The position numbers were made by a program, and so were the translations under genes. From assembly GCA_905373705.1 (NCBI GenBank), contig CAJPUA010000022.1, positions 1-9,386 on the forward strand: DNA of 9,386 nt. The letters are read 5' to 3'. Below, piece by piece: positions 1 to 7,259 of this stretch. Below the pieces are notes generated by a model that was not told the DNA's origin, did no database searches, and saw only the letters and a list, made by a program, of their open reading frames with translations. Position 1 is the first letter of the stretch, and every line of letters starts with the position of its first letter. This DNA is from an uncultured Schwartzia sp. GTDB taxonomy: Bacteria; Bacillota; Negativicutes; Selenomonadales; Selenomonadaceae.

Positions 1-564
1 CAAGAGGTCGTTCAGACTGTCCGGGAACGCCTTCAAAATGCGGCCGACGATATGCGTCCTGAATTTTTATCCAATTCTGATTATCGAGAGAAGATTGATC
101 TGGCGGTACTTCGAATCGGTGATACCGTTTATGTTCCGTCACTCGATCAAAAAGGGACAGTGACAGAAATTCGCGGGAAGGAATTAGAGCTTCAGCTGGG
201 CAGCCTGAAAACGAGCTTAAAAAGTGCGGATTGCCGCTTTGTGAGCCACGCTCAAAGAGAAAATGAGATGCCCGCGCCAAAGCAGAATACGGCGAAGGTG
301 TTTCTGCAAAAGACAGCGTCCGTCACTCGCGAAATTGATATTCGAGGGCTGATGGTCGATGAAGGAGAGCAGATTGTGGGAAAATTTCTCGACGATGCGG
401 CACTGGCCGGACTGAAACAGGTTTTGATTATTCACGGAAAGGGAACCGGCGCCTTGCGAAAAGGCATTCACGCCTATCTGCAGCGGCATAAAAGCGTTCA
501 GGGGTTTAACTTCGCCGATATTACGAGTGGCGGAACCGGGGCGACGCTGGTAGATTTGCGATAA
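1..564 (+). CDS. mutS2: Endonuclease MutS2, C-terminal part (Smr domain), 5'-truncated by window
   Basis: The reading frame is open from base 1, so this is the last 187 codons of a gene that begins outside the window; an internal ATG at 52 is not the start. The visible part begins with the end of a helical, charged segment. A small beta-rich stretch follows (about residues 38-85, around GDTVYVPSLDQKGTVTEI), typical of the MutS2 region after the ATPase/coiled coil. The C-terminus is an Smr domain (about residues 110-187) with DIRG at 113-116, HGKGTG at 145-150 and a terminal GGTGATLVDLR. Smr domains of MutS2 nick DNA or RNA. Family members act against homologous recombination and, in Bacillus, in rescue of collided ribosomes. 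The DIRG + HGKGTG pair and the end just after VDLR make the assignment secure; the MutS ATPase core itself is not visible. The next gene begins 94 nt downstream. Confidence 0.93.
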   Translation, partial: QEVVQTVRERLQNAADDMRPEFLSNSDYREKIDLAVLRIGDTVYVPSLDQKGTVTEIRGKELELQLGSLKTSLKSADCRFVSHAQRENEMPAPKQNTAKVFLQKTASVTREIDIRGLMVDEGEQIVGKFLDDAALAGLKQVLIIHGKGTGALRKGIHAYLQRHKSVQGFNFADITSGGTGATLVDLR

Positions 565-598
565 ATTTTATCGCTAAGTCGGCAGATGAGAAAAATCA

Positions 599-628
599 TC
601 GGCACAAATCGGTAAGATGTGATAGAAT
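599..628 (+). promoter_or_regulatory. Possible sigma-A promoter for the class A PBP gene
   Basis: A -10 like TAGAAT (623-628) is preceded by TGA (620-622), giving an extended -10. A weak -35 like TCGGCA (599-604, 4 of 6 consensus) sits 18 nt upstream. It lies in the 94-nt gap between mutS2 and the PBP gene, about 30 nt before the PBP start codon. No clear terminator for mutS2 is visible in the same gap, so read-through is also possible. The assignment rests on motif matching by eye. Confidence 0.4.
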
Positions 629-658
629 GATGGCAGGCTCATTATAAGGGGGATTTCC

Positions 659-2830
659 ATGGATAAGCGTGCTAGCGCGGCTAGGCGGACAACAACGGCT
701 CGTCCGACGAAAAAGTCACGAAAAAAAACAAGCGGTGGCGGGCGGATCGTTTTGGGATTTATTATCGTCGTAGTCGTTATGCTGACGGGAATCGGCTGTG
801 GCTTTTTGACCGCCAGCATGAATACGAAGCCGAATCTGGTTGACGATCTTCAGCCTGCGTCATCGTCACAGATATACGATGTTAATGGCAATGAGATCGC
901 GAATATTCATGCGACAGAAAACCGGGTGCCTGTTAAACTGGCTCAAGTGCCGAAAGATTTGCAAAACGCGTTTATCGCTGTTGAAGACGCGCGCTTTTAC
1001 GAACATTCCGGCATTGATCCACGCGGGATCCTGCGCGCGCTGTGGGCGAACATTTCCGGCGGCGGCGTGGCGGAAGGCGGCTCGACAATCACCCAGCAAT
1101 TGGCGCGGAACGCTTACCTTACGCAGGATCGGACGCTGCGCCGTAAAGTGCAGGAGATGTTTCTGGCGCTGCAGCTGGAACGAGAATACACGAAGCAGGA
1201 GATTTTGGAATTTTATCTAAATCAGATTTATTTTGGGCAGGGTGCTTACGGTGTACAGGCAGCTGCTAAGACTTATTTCGGCAAGGATGTCAGCGATCTG
1301 GATCTGAACGAATGCGCCATGTTGGCGGGAATTCCTCAAAGTCCAAACTATTATTCACCGTTTAATAATCTAGCGGCAGCGCAGGCTCGTAAAGCAATCG
1401 TTCTGGATCAGATGAGTAAATATCATTATATTGACAACGCGACGGCTCGGAAACTAAAAAAGGCTGATCTTAAGCTAATAAAGCCAGTCAAACCTAACGG
1501 AATAAACGGCGCTTCCTATTTTATTGATTATGTTACGCAGACGCTCATTGATCGTTACGGCGCGGACGCGGTTTATAAAGAAGGGCTGAAGATTTATACG
1601 ACGATCGATATGGAAATGCAACGCGCCGCGGAAAACGCTATGCTTGATTTGCCGCTCTACGAAGAAACGGCAAACGGCATTGAGCAGCCGCAGGGCGCGC
1701 TGGTGGCGATCGATCCACATACAGGACAGATCAAGGCAATGGTCGGCGGACGAGGCACGGATCAGTTCAATCGGGCGACGATGGCGGAACGTCAGCCGGG
1801 TTCCGCGTTTAAACCGTTTGTTTTTATCGCCGCGCTGGAAAATAAATTTTCTCCATCGACCGTCATTGAGGACAGCCCGATTAAGATCGGGGACTGGGAG
1901 CCGGAAAATTATAATCGAAATTATAATGGTAAGGTAACGTTGCGCACCGTCGCCGAATTTTCGCTGAATGTACCGACCGTTAAAATCGCCCAGAAGCTCG
2001 GTATAGATAAGCCGATCTATTACGCGCAGGAAATGGGCATTTCAACCTTCGTCCTGGACGGACCGCAAAATGACCGCAATCTGGCGACGGCTTTGGGCGG
2101 CTTAACAAAAGGCGTAACACCGCTGGAACTGACGAGCGCCTATGGGACGTTTGCCAATGGAGGCGTTCATGTGGAACCGATCGCTATCCTGAAGGTATTA
2201 GATCGAAACGGCAAAGTTTTGGAACAAGCAAAGCCGAAAGAGCGGCAAGTCGTCAGTGAGACAAGCGCCGCCGAGTTGACGGATATGCTGCAGGGCGTCG
2301 TTAACCGAGGGACAGGTACGGGAGCGAACATCGGGCGTCCTGCCGCGGGCAAGACGGGAACGACCAGCGATTATCTTGACGCTTGGTTCGTCGGCTACAC
2401 ACCGGATCTCGTGGCTGGAGTATGGGTAGGCTGCGACGACAATACAGATCTTGGCGGCATGACGGGGGGAAATCTTCCCGCTACGATTTGGCATGATTTC
2501 ATGATCGCCGCCGTCGCAGAAATGCCGGTTCATTCTTTTGAGGGTGCGAGCGGGAGCCGACACGATGCGATGCCGGAACTGCGCGAGGAAAATAAAACCC
2601 GGACACCGGCAACGAATCGAAACGATAAGGAGAACAATCCGTCGGCTAAGCCGAGCAAGAATGAAGGCAAGACCGGCAACGCCGGCAAGACGGATAAAAC
2701 AGACAATAGTATTTCGTCGCCTGATTCAGCGCCCAATACAGACAGCGCCAACGAAGGGCGGTCGACACCAGCGGCGACTCCCGCGCCGGCACCGAGCATG
2801 AACGACAATAGGGGTAAAGGCAGAAATTAA
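659..2830 (+). CDS. Class A (PBP1A-family) bifunctional penicillin-binding protein
   Basis: Peptidoglycan glycosyltransferase/DD-transpeptidase of 723 residues, anchored in the membrane and active outside it, polymerising lipid II glycan strands and cross-linking stem peptides. A basic cytoplasmic N-terminus (1-29) is followed by one transmembrane segment (about 30-53). The GT51 domain shows EDARFYEHSG (109-118, E109 the expected general base), GGSTITQQLARN (140-151) and RRKVQE (161-166, E166 the second conserved Glu). The transpeptidase domain has SAFK (382-385, S382 the acyl-enzyme serine), SLN (435-437) and KTGT (565-568), so all catalytic motifs are intact. After about residue 640 comes an 80-residue tail rich in Lys, Asn, Thr, Ser and Pro. 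ATG 659 is chosen because AAGGGGGA (646-653) lies 5 nt upstream. tyrS follows after 29 nt and may be cotranscribed. I give no symbol because class A PBP names differ between genera. Confidence 0.95.
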   Translation: MDKRASAARRTTTARPTKKSRKKTSGGGRIVLGFIIVVVVMLTGIGCGFLTASMNTKPNLVDDLQPASSSQIYDVNGNEIANIHATENRVPVKLAQVPKDLQNAFIAVEDARFYEHSGIDPRGILRALWANISGGGVAEGGSTITQQLARNAYLTQDRTLRRKVQEMFLALQLEREYTKQEILEFYLNQIYFGQGAYGVQAAAKTYFGKDVSDLDLNECAMLAGIPQSPNYYSPFNNLAAAQARKAIVLDQMSKYHYIDNATARKLKKADLKLIKPVKPNGINGASYFIDYVTQTLIDRYGADAVYKEGLKIYTTIDMEMQRAAENAMLDLPLYEETANGIEQPQGALVAIDPHTGQIKAMVGGRGTDQFNRATMAERQPGSAFKPFVFIAALENKFSPSTVIEDSPIKIGDWEPENYNRNYNGKVTLRTVAEFSLNVPTVKIAQKLGIDKPIYYAQEMGISTFVLDGPQNDRNLATALGGLTKGVTPLELTSAYGTFANGGVHVEPIAILKVLDRNGKVLEQAKPKERQVVSETSAAELTDMLQGVVNRGTGTGANIGRPAAGKTGTTSDYLDAWFVGYTPDLVAGVWVGCDDNTDLGGMTGGNLPATIWHDFMIAAVAEMPVHSFEGASGSRHDAMPELREENKTRTPATNRNDKENNPSAKPSKNEGKTGNAGKTDKTDNSISSPDSAPNTDSANEGRSTPAATPAPAPSMNDNRGKGRN

Positions 2831-2859
2831 GCGATTCTATAATAAGGGAGCACGGATGG

Positions 2860-4083
2860 ATGGCAGAAAATGTCTATGATACATTAAGTGAGCGCGGATT
2901 CATCGCGCAATGCACAAACGAAGAAGAATTACGCCGCCTTTTGGCGGAGGAAACGGTGACCTTTTATATTGGCTTCGACCCCACGGCGGACAGCCTGCAC
3001 GCCGGTCATTTTATCGCCTTGATGGGGATGGCGCACATGCAGCGTGCCGGTCACCGGCCGATTTGTCTTGTCGGCGGGGGAACGGGGACGGTAGGCGATC
3101 CGTCAGGGCGTACCGATATGCGTCAGATGATGACAGATGAAAGGATTGCCCATAATTGCGAGTGCTTTAAAAAGCAGATGGCGCGCTTTATTGACTTTTC
3201 TGAGGGAAGAGCCTTGCTCGTCAATAACGGCGACTGGCTGCGGCAGTTGAACTATATTGATCTTCTGCGCGAAGTGGGCGCGCATTTTTCCGTAAACCGT
3301 ATGCTGGCGGCGGAGTGCTACAAGCAGCGCTGGGAGCAAGGTTTGACATTTTTGGAATTTAATTACATGGTCATGCAGGCGTATGATTTTCTTGAACTGC
3401 GCCGCCGTTACGAGTGCCGTCTGCAAATGGGCGGTGACGACCAGTGGTCGAATATCATTGCCGGGGTAGAGTTGAACCGCAGGATTGAGAGCCAACCGGT
3501 CTACGGCCTGACGTTCCGACTGCTGACGAAAAGCGATGGGAAGAAGATGGGAAAAACGGCGAGCGGAGCGCTTTGGCTCGATCCGGAAAAAACGCCGCCG
3601 TATGATTTTTATCAGTATTGGCGGAACGTGGACGATAGCGACGTTGAAAAGTGCTTAGCACTCCTCACGTTCTTGCCGTTGGATGAGGTGCGGCGTCTGG
3701 GCGCCTTAAAAGACGCGCAGATAAACGAGGCAAAAGAAATCCTGGCGTATGAAGTGACGAAGCTGGTACACGGAGAAGATGAAGCAGAGCGCGCGCAGGC
3801 GGCGGCAAAAGCACTGTTTGCCGGGAAGGGACAAGCGGATGAAATGCCGTCGGCGGCAATCGATCTGCCGGATATGGGACGAAAACTGCTGGACATTCTG
3901 GCTGAGACCGGCGTAATCGCCTCCAAAAGCGAAGGACGTCGTCTTATCCAGCAAAACGGCTTGTCGCTAAATAACGATAAGATAACCGATGTCGATTACG
4001 TCTTACTACCGGAAGCTTTTTCTGACGGTGCAGTGCTGGTAAAAAAAGGAAAGAAAAAATACTATCGTTTGCTTTTAAAATAA
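2860..4083 (+). CDS. tyrS: Tyrosyl-tRNA synthetase (TyrRS, bacillus type)
   Basis: Cytoplasmic class I aminoacyl-tRNA synthetase of 407 residues, normal for the bacterial TyrRS family; it charges tRNA-Tyr using ATP. The Rossmann domain has YIGFDPTADSLHAGH (36-50), whose HAGH (47-50) is the HIGH signature. The tyrosine-site residues Y169, Q173 and D176 lie in NYMVMQAYDF, and GGDDQW is at 191-196. The second ATP-binding loop reads KKMGKT (228-233), a KMSKS variant of the KFGKT type usual in this family. The C-terminal S4-like RNA-binding domain covers about 335-407. The start is ATG 2860 with AAGGGAG at 2844-2850; an overlapping ATG at 2856 reads only seven codons before a stop. The gene sits 29 nt behind the PBP gene, so no T-box leader precedes it directly. 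It probably shares the PBP transcript. Confidence 0.97.
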   Translation: MAENVYDTLSERGFIAQCTNEEELRRLLAEETVTFYIGFDPTADSLHAGHFIALMGMAHMQRAGHRPICLVGGGTGTVGDPSGRTDMRQMMTDERIAHNCECFKKQMARFIDFSEGRALLVNNGDWLRQLNYIDLLREVGAHFSVNRMLAAECYKQRWEQGLTFLEFNYMVMQAYDFLELRRRYECRLQMGGDDQWSNIIAGVELNRRIESQPVYGLTFRLLTKSDGKKMGKTASGALWLDPEKTPPYDFYQYWRNVDDSDVEKCLALLTFLPLDEVRRLGALKDAQINEAKEILAYEVTKLVHGEDEAERAQAAAKALFAGKGQADEMPSAAIDLPDMGRKLLDILAETGVIASKSEGRRLIQQNGLSLNNDKITDVDYVLLPEAFSDGAVLVKKGKKKYYRLLLK

Positions 4084-4089
4084 AAAGCA
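4070..4089 (+). repeat. AT-rich inverted repeat across the tyrS stop codon
   Basis: Perfect 7-bp arms TGCTTTT (4070-4076) and AAAAGCA (4083-4089) flank a 6-nt loop containing part of the TAA stop. It could form a weak hairpin at the end of tyrS. No T-run follows on the plus strand, so I do not call it a proper terminator. Confidence 0.3.
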
Positions 4090-4220
4090 GCTTATTGTAT
4101 ATAAATATGCAATGGCGGCGATGGTGCACGGAGAACCTGAAAAAGATAATATGATGGGAGAGATGAATGATATCCTGATGTATGAAAAGCATAAATGAGC
4201 GACGATAGGATGGAGCGTAT

Positions 4221-4919
4221 ATGAAGGCGGAGCTAAAAGAAAAAGTGGATAAGGACATTGCCGGGTGGGCGTATATGAAAGCGCTTCCGGAAGAATGGCA
4301 CGGATTTAAACTGACGACAGAGCGCTCCATCGAAGATGATGTTTATAATCTCTATCGCTATGTTAACGAATCGATCCATCGAAGCGTCATCGCTTATTAC
4401 CATGCGGAAACGAATGAGTATAAACTGCGGGAGCGTGTGGGGCTTTTGGAGTTTTGTTTGATCGAATGTATTGCGGAGAATTTGACGGATTTTGAAGTGC
4501 TGCTCAAAGAAAAATTCGAAAAAATTCTGCTGCGGCTGCTTCGCTTCGACCCGCAGACGATTAGTTCTCTTGTAAAAAACACCAATATTACGGATTGGGA
4601 TTATGCCGCGTTACTGCCGCCTGAACTGGAAGGTTTTTCCTTATTTATCGAACCTTCCCAGCCGCTTCGCATTACAAATGGTTCGTATATTATTTTAGAT
4701 TATGAGGCTTTTTCCGCTAATAGCAGTTTTGTCATATATTACAACGTATTCCGTGATGATTTTTTCGGAGAAGCGCGCGTCGACGGTATTCCGGAAATTT
4801 GTTATGAATTTGATTCTGCAAATTTAACGGAGTTGGAAAAGTGTCTGACAGAACATCTGACAGACCGGTTGCGCAAGATTTGGAAAGGAGTATCGAAAGA
4901 AGATAATGATCGTCATTGA
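4221..4919 (+). CDS. Unrecognised protein with two diverged copies of one ~100-residue domain
   Basis: A 232-residue protein whose family I do not recognise. It has no signal peptide or membrane segment and is acidic, so it is probably cytoplasmic. The two halves look like one repeated domain. W16-Y18-L22-P23-G28-F29-L31 of the first half matches W126-Y128-L132-P133-G138-F139-L141 of the second at a constant offset of 110. Later SVIAYY (55-60) matches FVIYY (170-174), and NLTDFEVLLKEKFEKIL (87-103) matches NLTELEKCLTEHLTDRL (201-217), both at offset 114. Each copy runs W-x-Y...LP..-GF, then predicted beta strands, then a C-terminal amphipathic helix. The start ATG 4221 has an AGGATGGAG-like site at 4207-4215. 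The 3' end overlaps the nucleoid-associated protein gene by 14 nt, suggesting coupled translation and a shared role. No catalytic motif is visible. Confidence 0.85.
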   Translation: MKAELKEKVDKDIAGWAYMKALPEEWHGFKLTTERSIEDDVYNLYRYVNESIHRSVIAYYHAETNEYKLRERVGLLEFCLIECIAENLTDFEVLLKEKFEKILLRLLRFDPQTISSLVKNTNITDWDYAALLPPELEGFSLFIEPSQPLRITNGSYIILDYEAFSANSSFVIYYNVFRDDFFGEARVDGIPEICYEFDSANLTELEKCLTEHLTDRLRKIWKGVSKEDNDRH

Positions 4920-5919
4920 AAGAGCCATACTGCATCTGCTGGATACAGAGCATCAGCAAAAGATTCTTTCCTCCGTTGAGTTACCATTAGATTCCTTCGC
5001 GACTACTTTTTTATTGCCGCATATTGAAAAATGTTTGCGAAAACCATCTGCCAAACGAGGACATTTCTATCAAAACAGCGGTTTTCAATCGCTTCTCCAA
5101 GAATATCTGAAAGGCAAGATGGATTTTATCGCGTTTTCTGGGAAAATTGCTTCTGACTGGTATGATATATTGGTACAGGTTCAGGATATGCCGGCTTCGG
5201 ATCTCTTTATCTGCGATTTGACTGTGGATGGCGACCGGCAAGTCGCGCTTCTTCGCAGCGCGAATCACACCGGTGTCGTTCATCAGGTTATATCGACGCC
5301 TGAAGGTGGAATATGTACGACAATTCAAAACGCAATGGCTCTTTTACCTTCACCGGCGCAGAGCTTTGATGAATTCTCTTTCATCGACACATCATCCTTT
5401 GACGTTTTGCTGTCGGCGAAGCGCTGTACTATTGACGGTAATTCTCTACTTGCGCTAGCAGAGGTTTTACTGGAATGTGATCCTTCACCGTCGCCGCGGG
5501 AAGCGATTCAAACGATTCAGAAAACAGCCGGGAAAGTGGCCGAGGAGTTTGGAACGGATCCCATTCGAACGGCAGCATTAGTAAAGACGGCCATTGCGGA
5601 GGAAATGGAGCAAAATGGCGCTTTAGATCCGATCGCGGTGGGGCAGGCCGTTTTTTCCCAGAATCCATCAATGCAGGTCAGCATGGAAAAAGAGTTGCAG
5701 TCGGCGGGGTTCGATAAAATGCAGCCGATTGTCGTCGACAAAAACGCGGCGTTAAAAAAGCTGCTTCATCATAGACTAAAAACGGATACGGGGATAGAAT
5801 TAACCGTCCCTGTCGAATATTTTGACAATACCGAGTATATGGAGTTCAATAAGGCGGCCGACGGCTCTTTATCCATTACTTTGAAGCATATCACTAACCT
5901 TATAAATCGCACTTCATGA
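4906..5919 (+). CDS. Nucleoid-associated protein, YejK/NdpA (NA37) family
   Basis: A 337-residue protein that I assign to the 37-kDa nucleoid-associated family (E. coli YejK/NdpA) by recalled similarity. The N-terminus reads IERAILHLLDTEHQQ (4-18), like INQIALHQLI of YejK. DFIAFSGKIA (73-82) corresponds to DFLAFSRAAT, and VLLSAKRCTIDGN (167-179) lies where YejK has a matching strand and turn. GIELTVPVEYF (296-306), followed by ADGSLSITLKHITNLINR (318-335), matches the C-terminal GLTINFD...TLTIKG...L...R pattern. YejK associates with the nucleoid and has been reported to bind topoisomerases; the role in Bacillota is not settled. The start ATG 4906 lies inside the preceding gene (14-nt overlap). 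The best ribosome site, AAAGGAG (4884-4890), is unusually far at 15 nt, so coupled reinitiation is plausible. Assignment is good at family level, weak for function. Confidence 0.82.
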   Translation: MIVIERAILHLLDTEHQQKILSSVELPLDSFATTFLLPHIEKCLRKPSAKRGHFYQNSGFQSLLQEYLKGKMDFIAFSGKIASDWYDILVQVQDMPASDLFICDLTVDGDRQVALLRSANHTGVVHQVISTPEGGICTTIQNAMALLPSPAQSFDEFSFIDTSSFDVLLSAKRCTIDGNSLLALAEVLLECDPSPSPREAIQTIQKTAGKVAEEFGTDPIRTAALVKTAIAEEMEQNGALDPIAVGQAVFSQNPSMQVSMEKELQSAGFDKMQPIVVDKNAALKKLLHHRLKTDTGIELTVPVEYFDNTEYMEFNKAADGSLSITLKHITNLINRTS

Positions 5920-5923
5920 AGTG

Positions 5924-5941
5924 AAAAGGGGATATATCTTG
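5924..5941 (+). promoter_or_regulatory. Ribosome binding site that fixes a TTG start
   Basis: AAAAGGGGA (5924-5932) is followed 6 nt later by TTG (5939-5941) in the frame of the PLP enzyme. The longer alternative, GTG at 5921, has no purine-rich site before it and would place this strong site inside the coding sequence. TTG 5939 is therefore the likely start. Confidence 0.8.
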
Positions 5942-7183
5942 GCATATTCACAAACGCTTGCGGAAATAAAACAGGCGGTGCTGAAAGAGGCGCAGCCTCT
6001 TTTTTATGAAATAGAGGAAACGGCGGAAACAAATACGTTAAAGGTTTTAACCGCTATGCGGGAAGCGCGTGTTTCGGAGGCTCATTTTACCACAACTTCC
6101 GGTTATGCGTATGACGATATCGGCCGACAAAAACTGGAAGAGCTGTACGCCGCCGTGTTTGGGGCGGAAAAGGCGCTCGTTCGGACGCAGTTTGTTTCAG
6201 GAACGCATGCTTTAGCTACGGTCTTGTTTGGCATTTTAAGGCCTGGCGATGAATTGTTGTCGGTTACCGGCACCCCTTATGATACGATGCAGACTGTGAT
6301 CGGCTATGCTCATCCTTGTTCGGGTTCGCTGAAAGAGTTTGGCGTCCGTTATAATGAAGTAGCACTATGCGCGGGGAAAATTGATTTTTCTACTCTGAGA
6401 AAGGCTGTCACCCGCCAAACAAAAGTGGCATTACTGCAACGCTCTCGTGGGTATAGCTTGCGTCCTCCGCTCACATTAGACGATATTTCGCAAGCCTGTC
6501 AAATTATAAAAGCGACCAATCCAAATTGCATCTGCTTTGTCGATAATTGCTACGGTGAATTTGTCGACACGCGAGAACCAACCGAAGTAGGCGCGGATGT
6601 TATCGCCGGCTCCCTGATCAAGAACCCCGGCGGACGCATTATTCCGACAGGCGGTTATATTGCAGGGAAAGCGTCGCTGGTTGAGTCGGCTTCCCATCGT
6701 TTGACTGCGCCGGGGATAGGGGCTGAGCTGGGAGCTTCTCTGGAAAATAACCGCCTTTTGTTTGAAGGGGTGTTTTTAGCACCGCACGTCGTATCACAGG
6801 CGCTTAAGGGAGCGATTTTTGCTGCGGGCGTTTTTTACAAGCTGGGATATACGGTTTCGCCGGGAGCTTTGGAACGCCGCGGCGATATTATTCAAGCGAT
6901 TAAGCTGGGAACGCCGGAAAAATTGAAAGCGTTCTGCGGGGGACTCCAGAAATATTCTCCGGTCGATTCTTTTGCCGCGCCGGAACCGTGGGATATGCCG
7001 GGCTATGCGGATCAGATCATTATGGCGGCGGGAACCTTTGTTCAAGGCGCTTCCATCGAGCTGAGCGCTGATGGACCAATGCGTCCGCCGTATAACGTTT
7101 ACTTACAGGGCGGGTTAACCTTTGAACATGCGGTTCTTGGCATACTTGGCGCGGCGCAGGAAATTCAAAAAATAGAAAAATAA
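5939..7183 (+). CDS. PLP-dependent methionine gamma-lyase / aluminium-resistance family protein
   Basis: A 414-residue cytoplasmic fold-type I PLP enzyme from the family annotated as 'cystathionine beta-lyase family protein involved in aluminium resistance' (Met_gamma_lyase Pfam family, COG4100). Residues are counted from the TTG start. FVSGTHALATVLFG (85-98) is the cofactor-phosphate loop. FVDNCYGEFVD (200-210) carries the aspartate (D202) expected to bind the pyridine nitrogen. GSLIKNPGG (224-232) holds the Schiff-base lysine K228, then IPTGGYIAG. Length is normal for the family. Members probably cleave or exchange C-S bonds in sulfur amino acids, but the physiological substrate is poorly defined and the aluminium link rests on early plant-tolerance work as I recall it. 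It begins 19 nt after the nucleoid-associated protein gene and ends at a strong terminator, so it closes that cluster. A functional link to the two upstream genes is not evident. Confidence 0.9.
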   Translation: MAYSQTLAEIKQAVLKEAQPLFYEIEETAETNTLKVLTAMREARVSEAHFTTTSGYAYDDIGRQKLEELYAAVFGAEKALVRTQFVSGTHALATVLFGILRPGDELLSVTGTPYDTMQTVIGYAHPCSGSLKEFGVRYNEVALCAGKIDFSTLRKAVTRQTKVALLQRSRGYSLRPPLTLDDISQACQIIKATNPNCICFVDNCYGEFVDTREPTEVGADVIAGSLIKNPGGRIIPTGGYIAGKASLVESASHRLTAPGIGAELGASLENNRLLFEGVFLAPHVVSQALKGAIFAAGVFYKLGYTVSPGALERRGDIIQAIKLGTPEKLKAFCGGLQKYSPVDSFAAPEPWDMPGYADQIIMAAGTFVQGASIELSADGPMRPPYNVYLQGGLTFEHAVLGILGAAQEIQKIEK

Positions 7184-7189
7184 TTTTCT

Positions 7190-7243
7190 CCATAAAAACA
7201 GCGGCTTAGGAGGTTAATATCCCCTAAGCCGCTGTTTTTATGG
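7190..7243. terminator. Bidirectional intrinsic terminator between convergent genes
   Basis: A perfect 21-bp inverted repeat (7190-7210 and 7223-7243) with a 12-nt loop. The GC-rich core GCGGCTTAGG / CCTAAGCCGC is flanked by AAAAA on the left (7194-7198) and TTTTT on the right (7235-7239). Transcripts from either side therefore end in a stem followed by a U-run. It lies 6 nt after the PLP enzyme stop and 16 nt from the lexA stop, and serves both. Confidence 0.93.
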
Positions 7244-7259
7244 GTTTTTAGGTTGCTTG

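Noticed and set aside
582..597. GATGA/TCATC hairpin in the mutS2-PBP gap as a terminator
   Set aside because: The 5-bp AT-rich stem has no following T-run, so it does not support an intrinsic terminator.
2530..2808. Minus-strand frame rich in Leu/Ala/Val opposite the PBP tail
   Set aside because: The composition is the antisense image of the low-complexity tail; the plus-strand frame is continuous with the PBP domains.
4098..4105. TATATAAA as the -10 of a promoter for the gene at 4221
   Set aside because: No acceptable -35 lies 16-18 nt upstream and the distance to the start codon is over 110 nt; it could equally be AT-rich spacer.
3944..4330. Minus-strand open frame of 128 codons across the tyrS end and the following gap
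   Set aside because: It overlaps the end of tyrS and the start of the next gene antisense, has a biased His/Ser/Phe composition typical of shadow frames, and no ribosome site that I can see.
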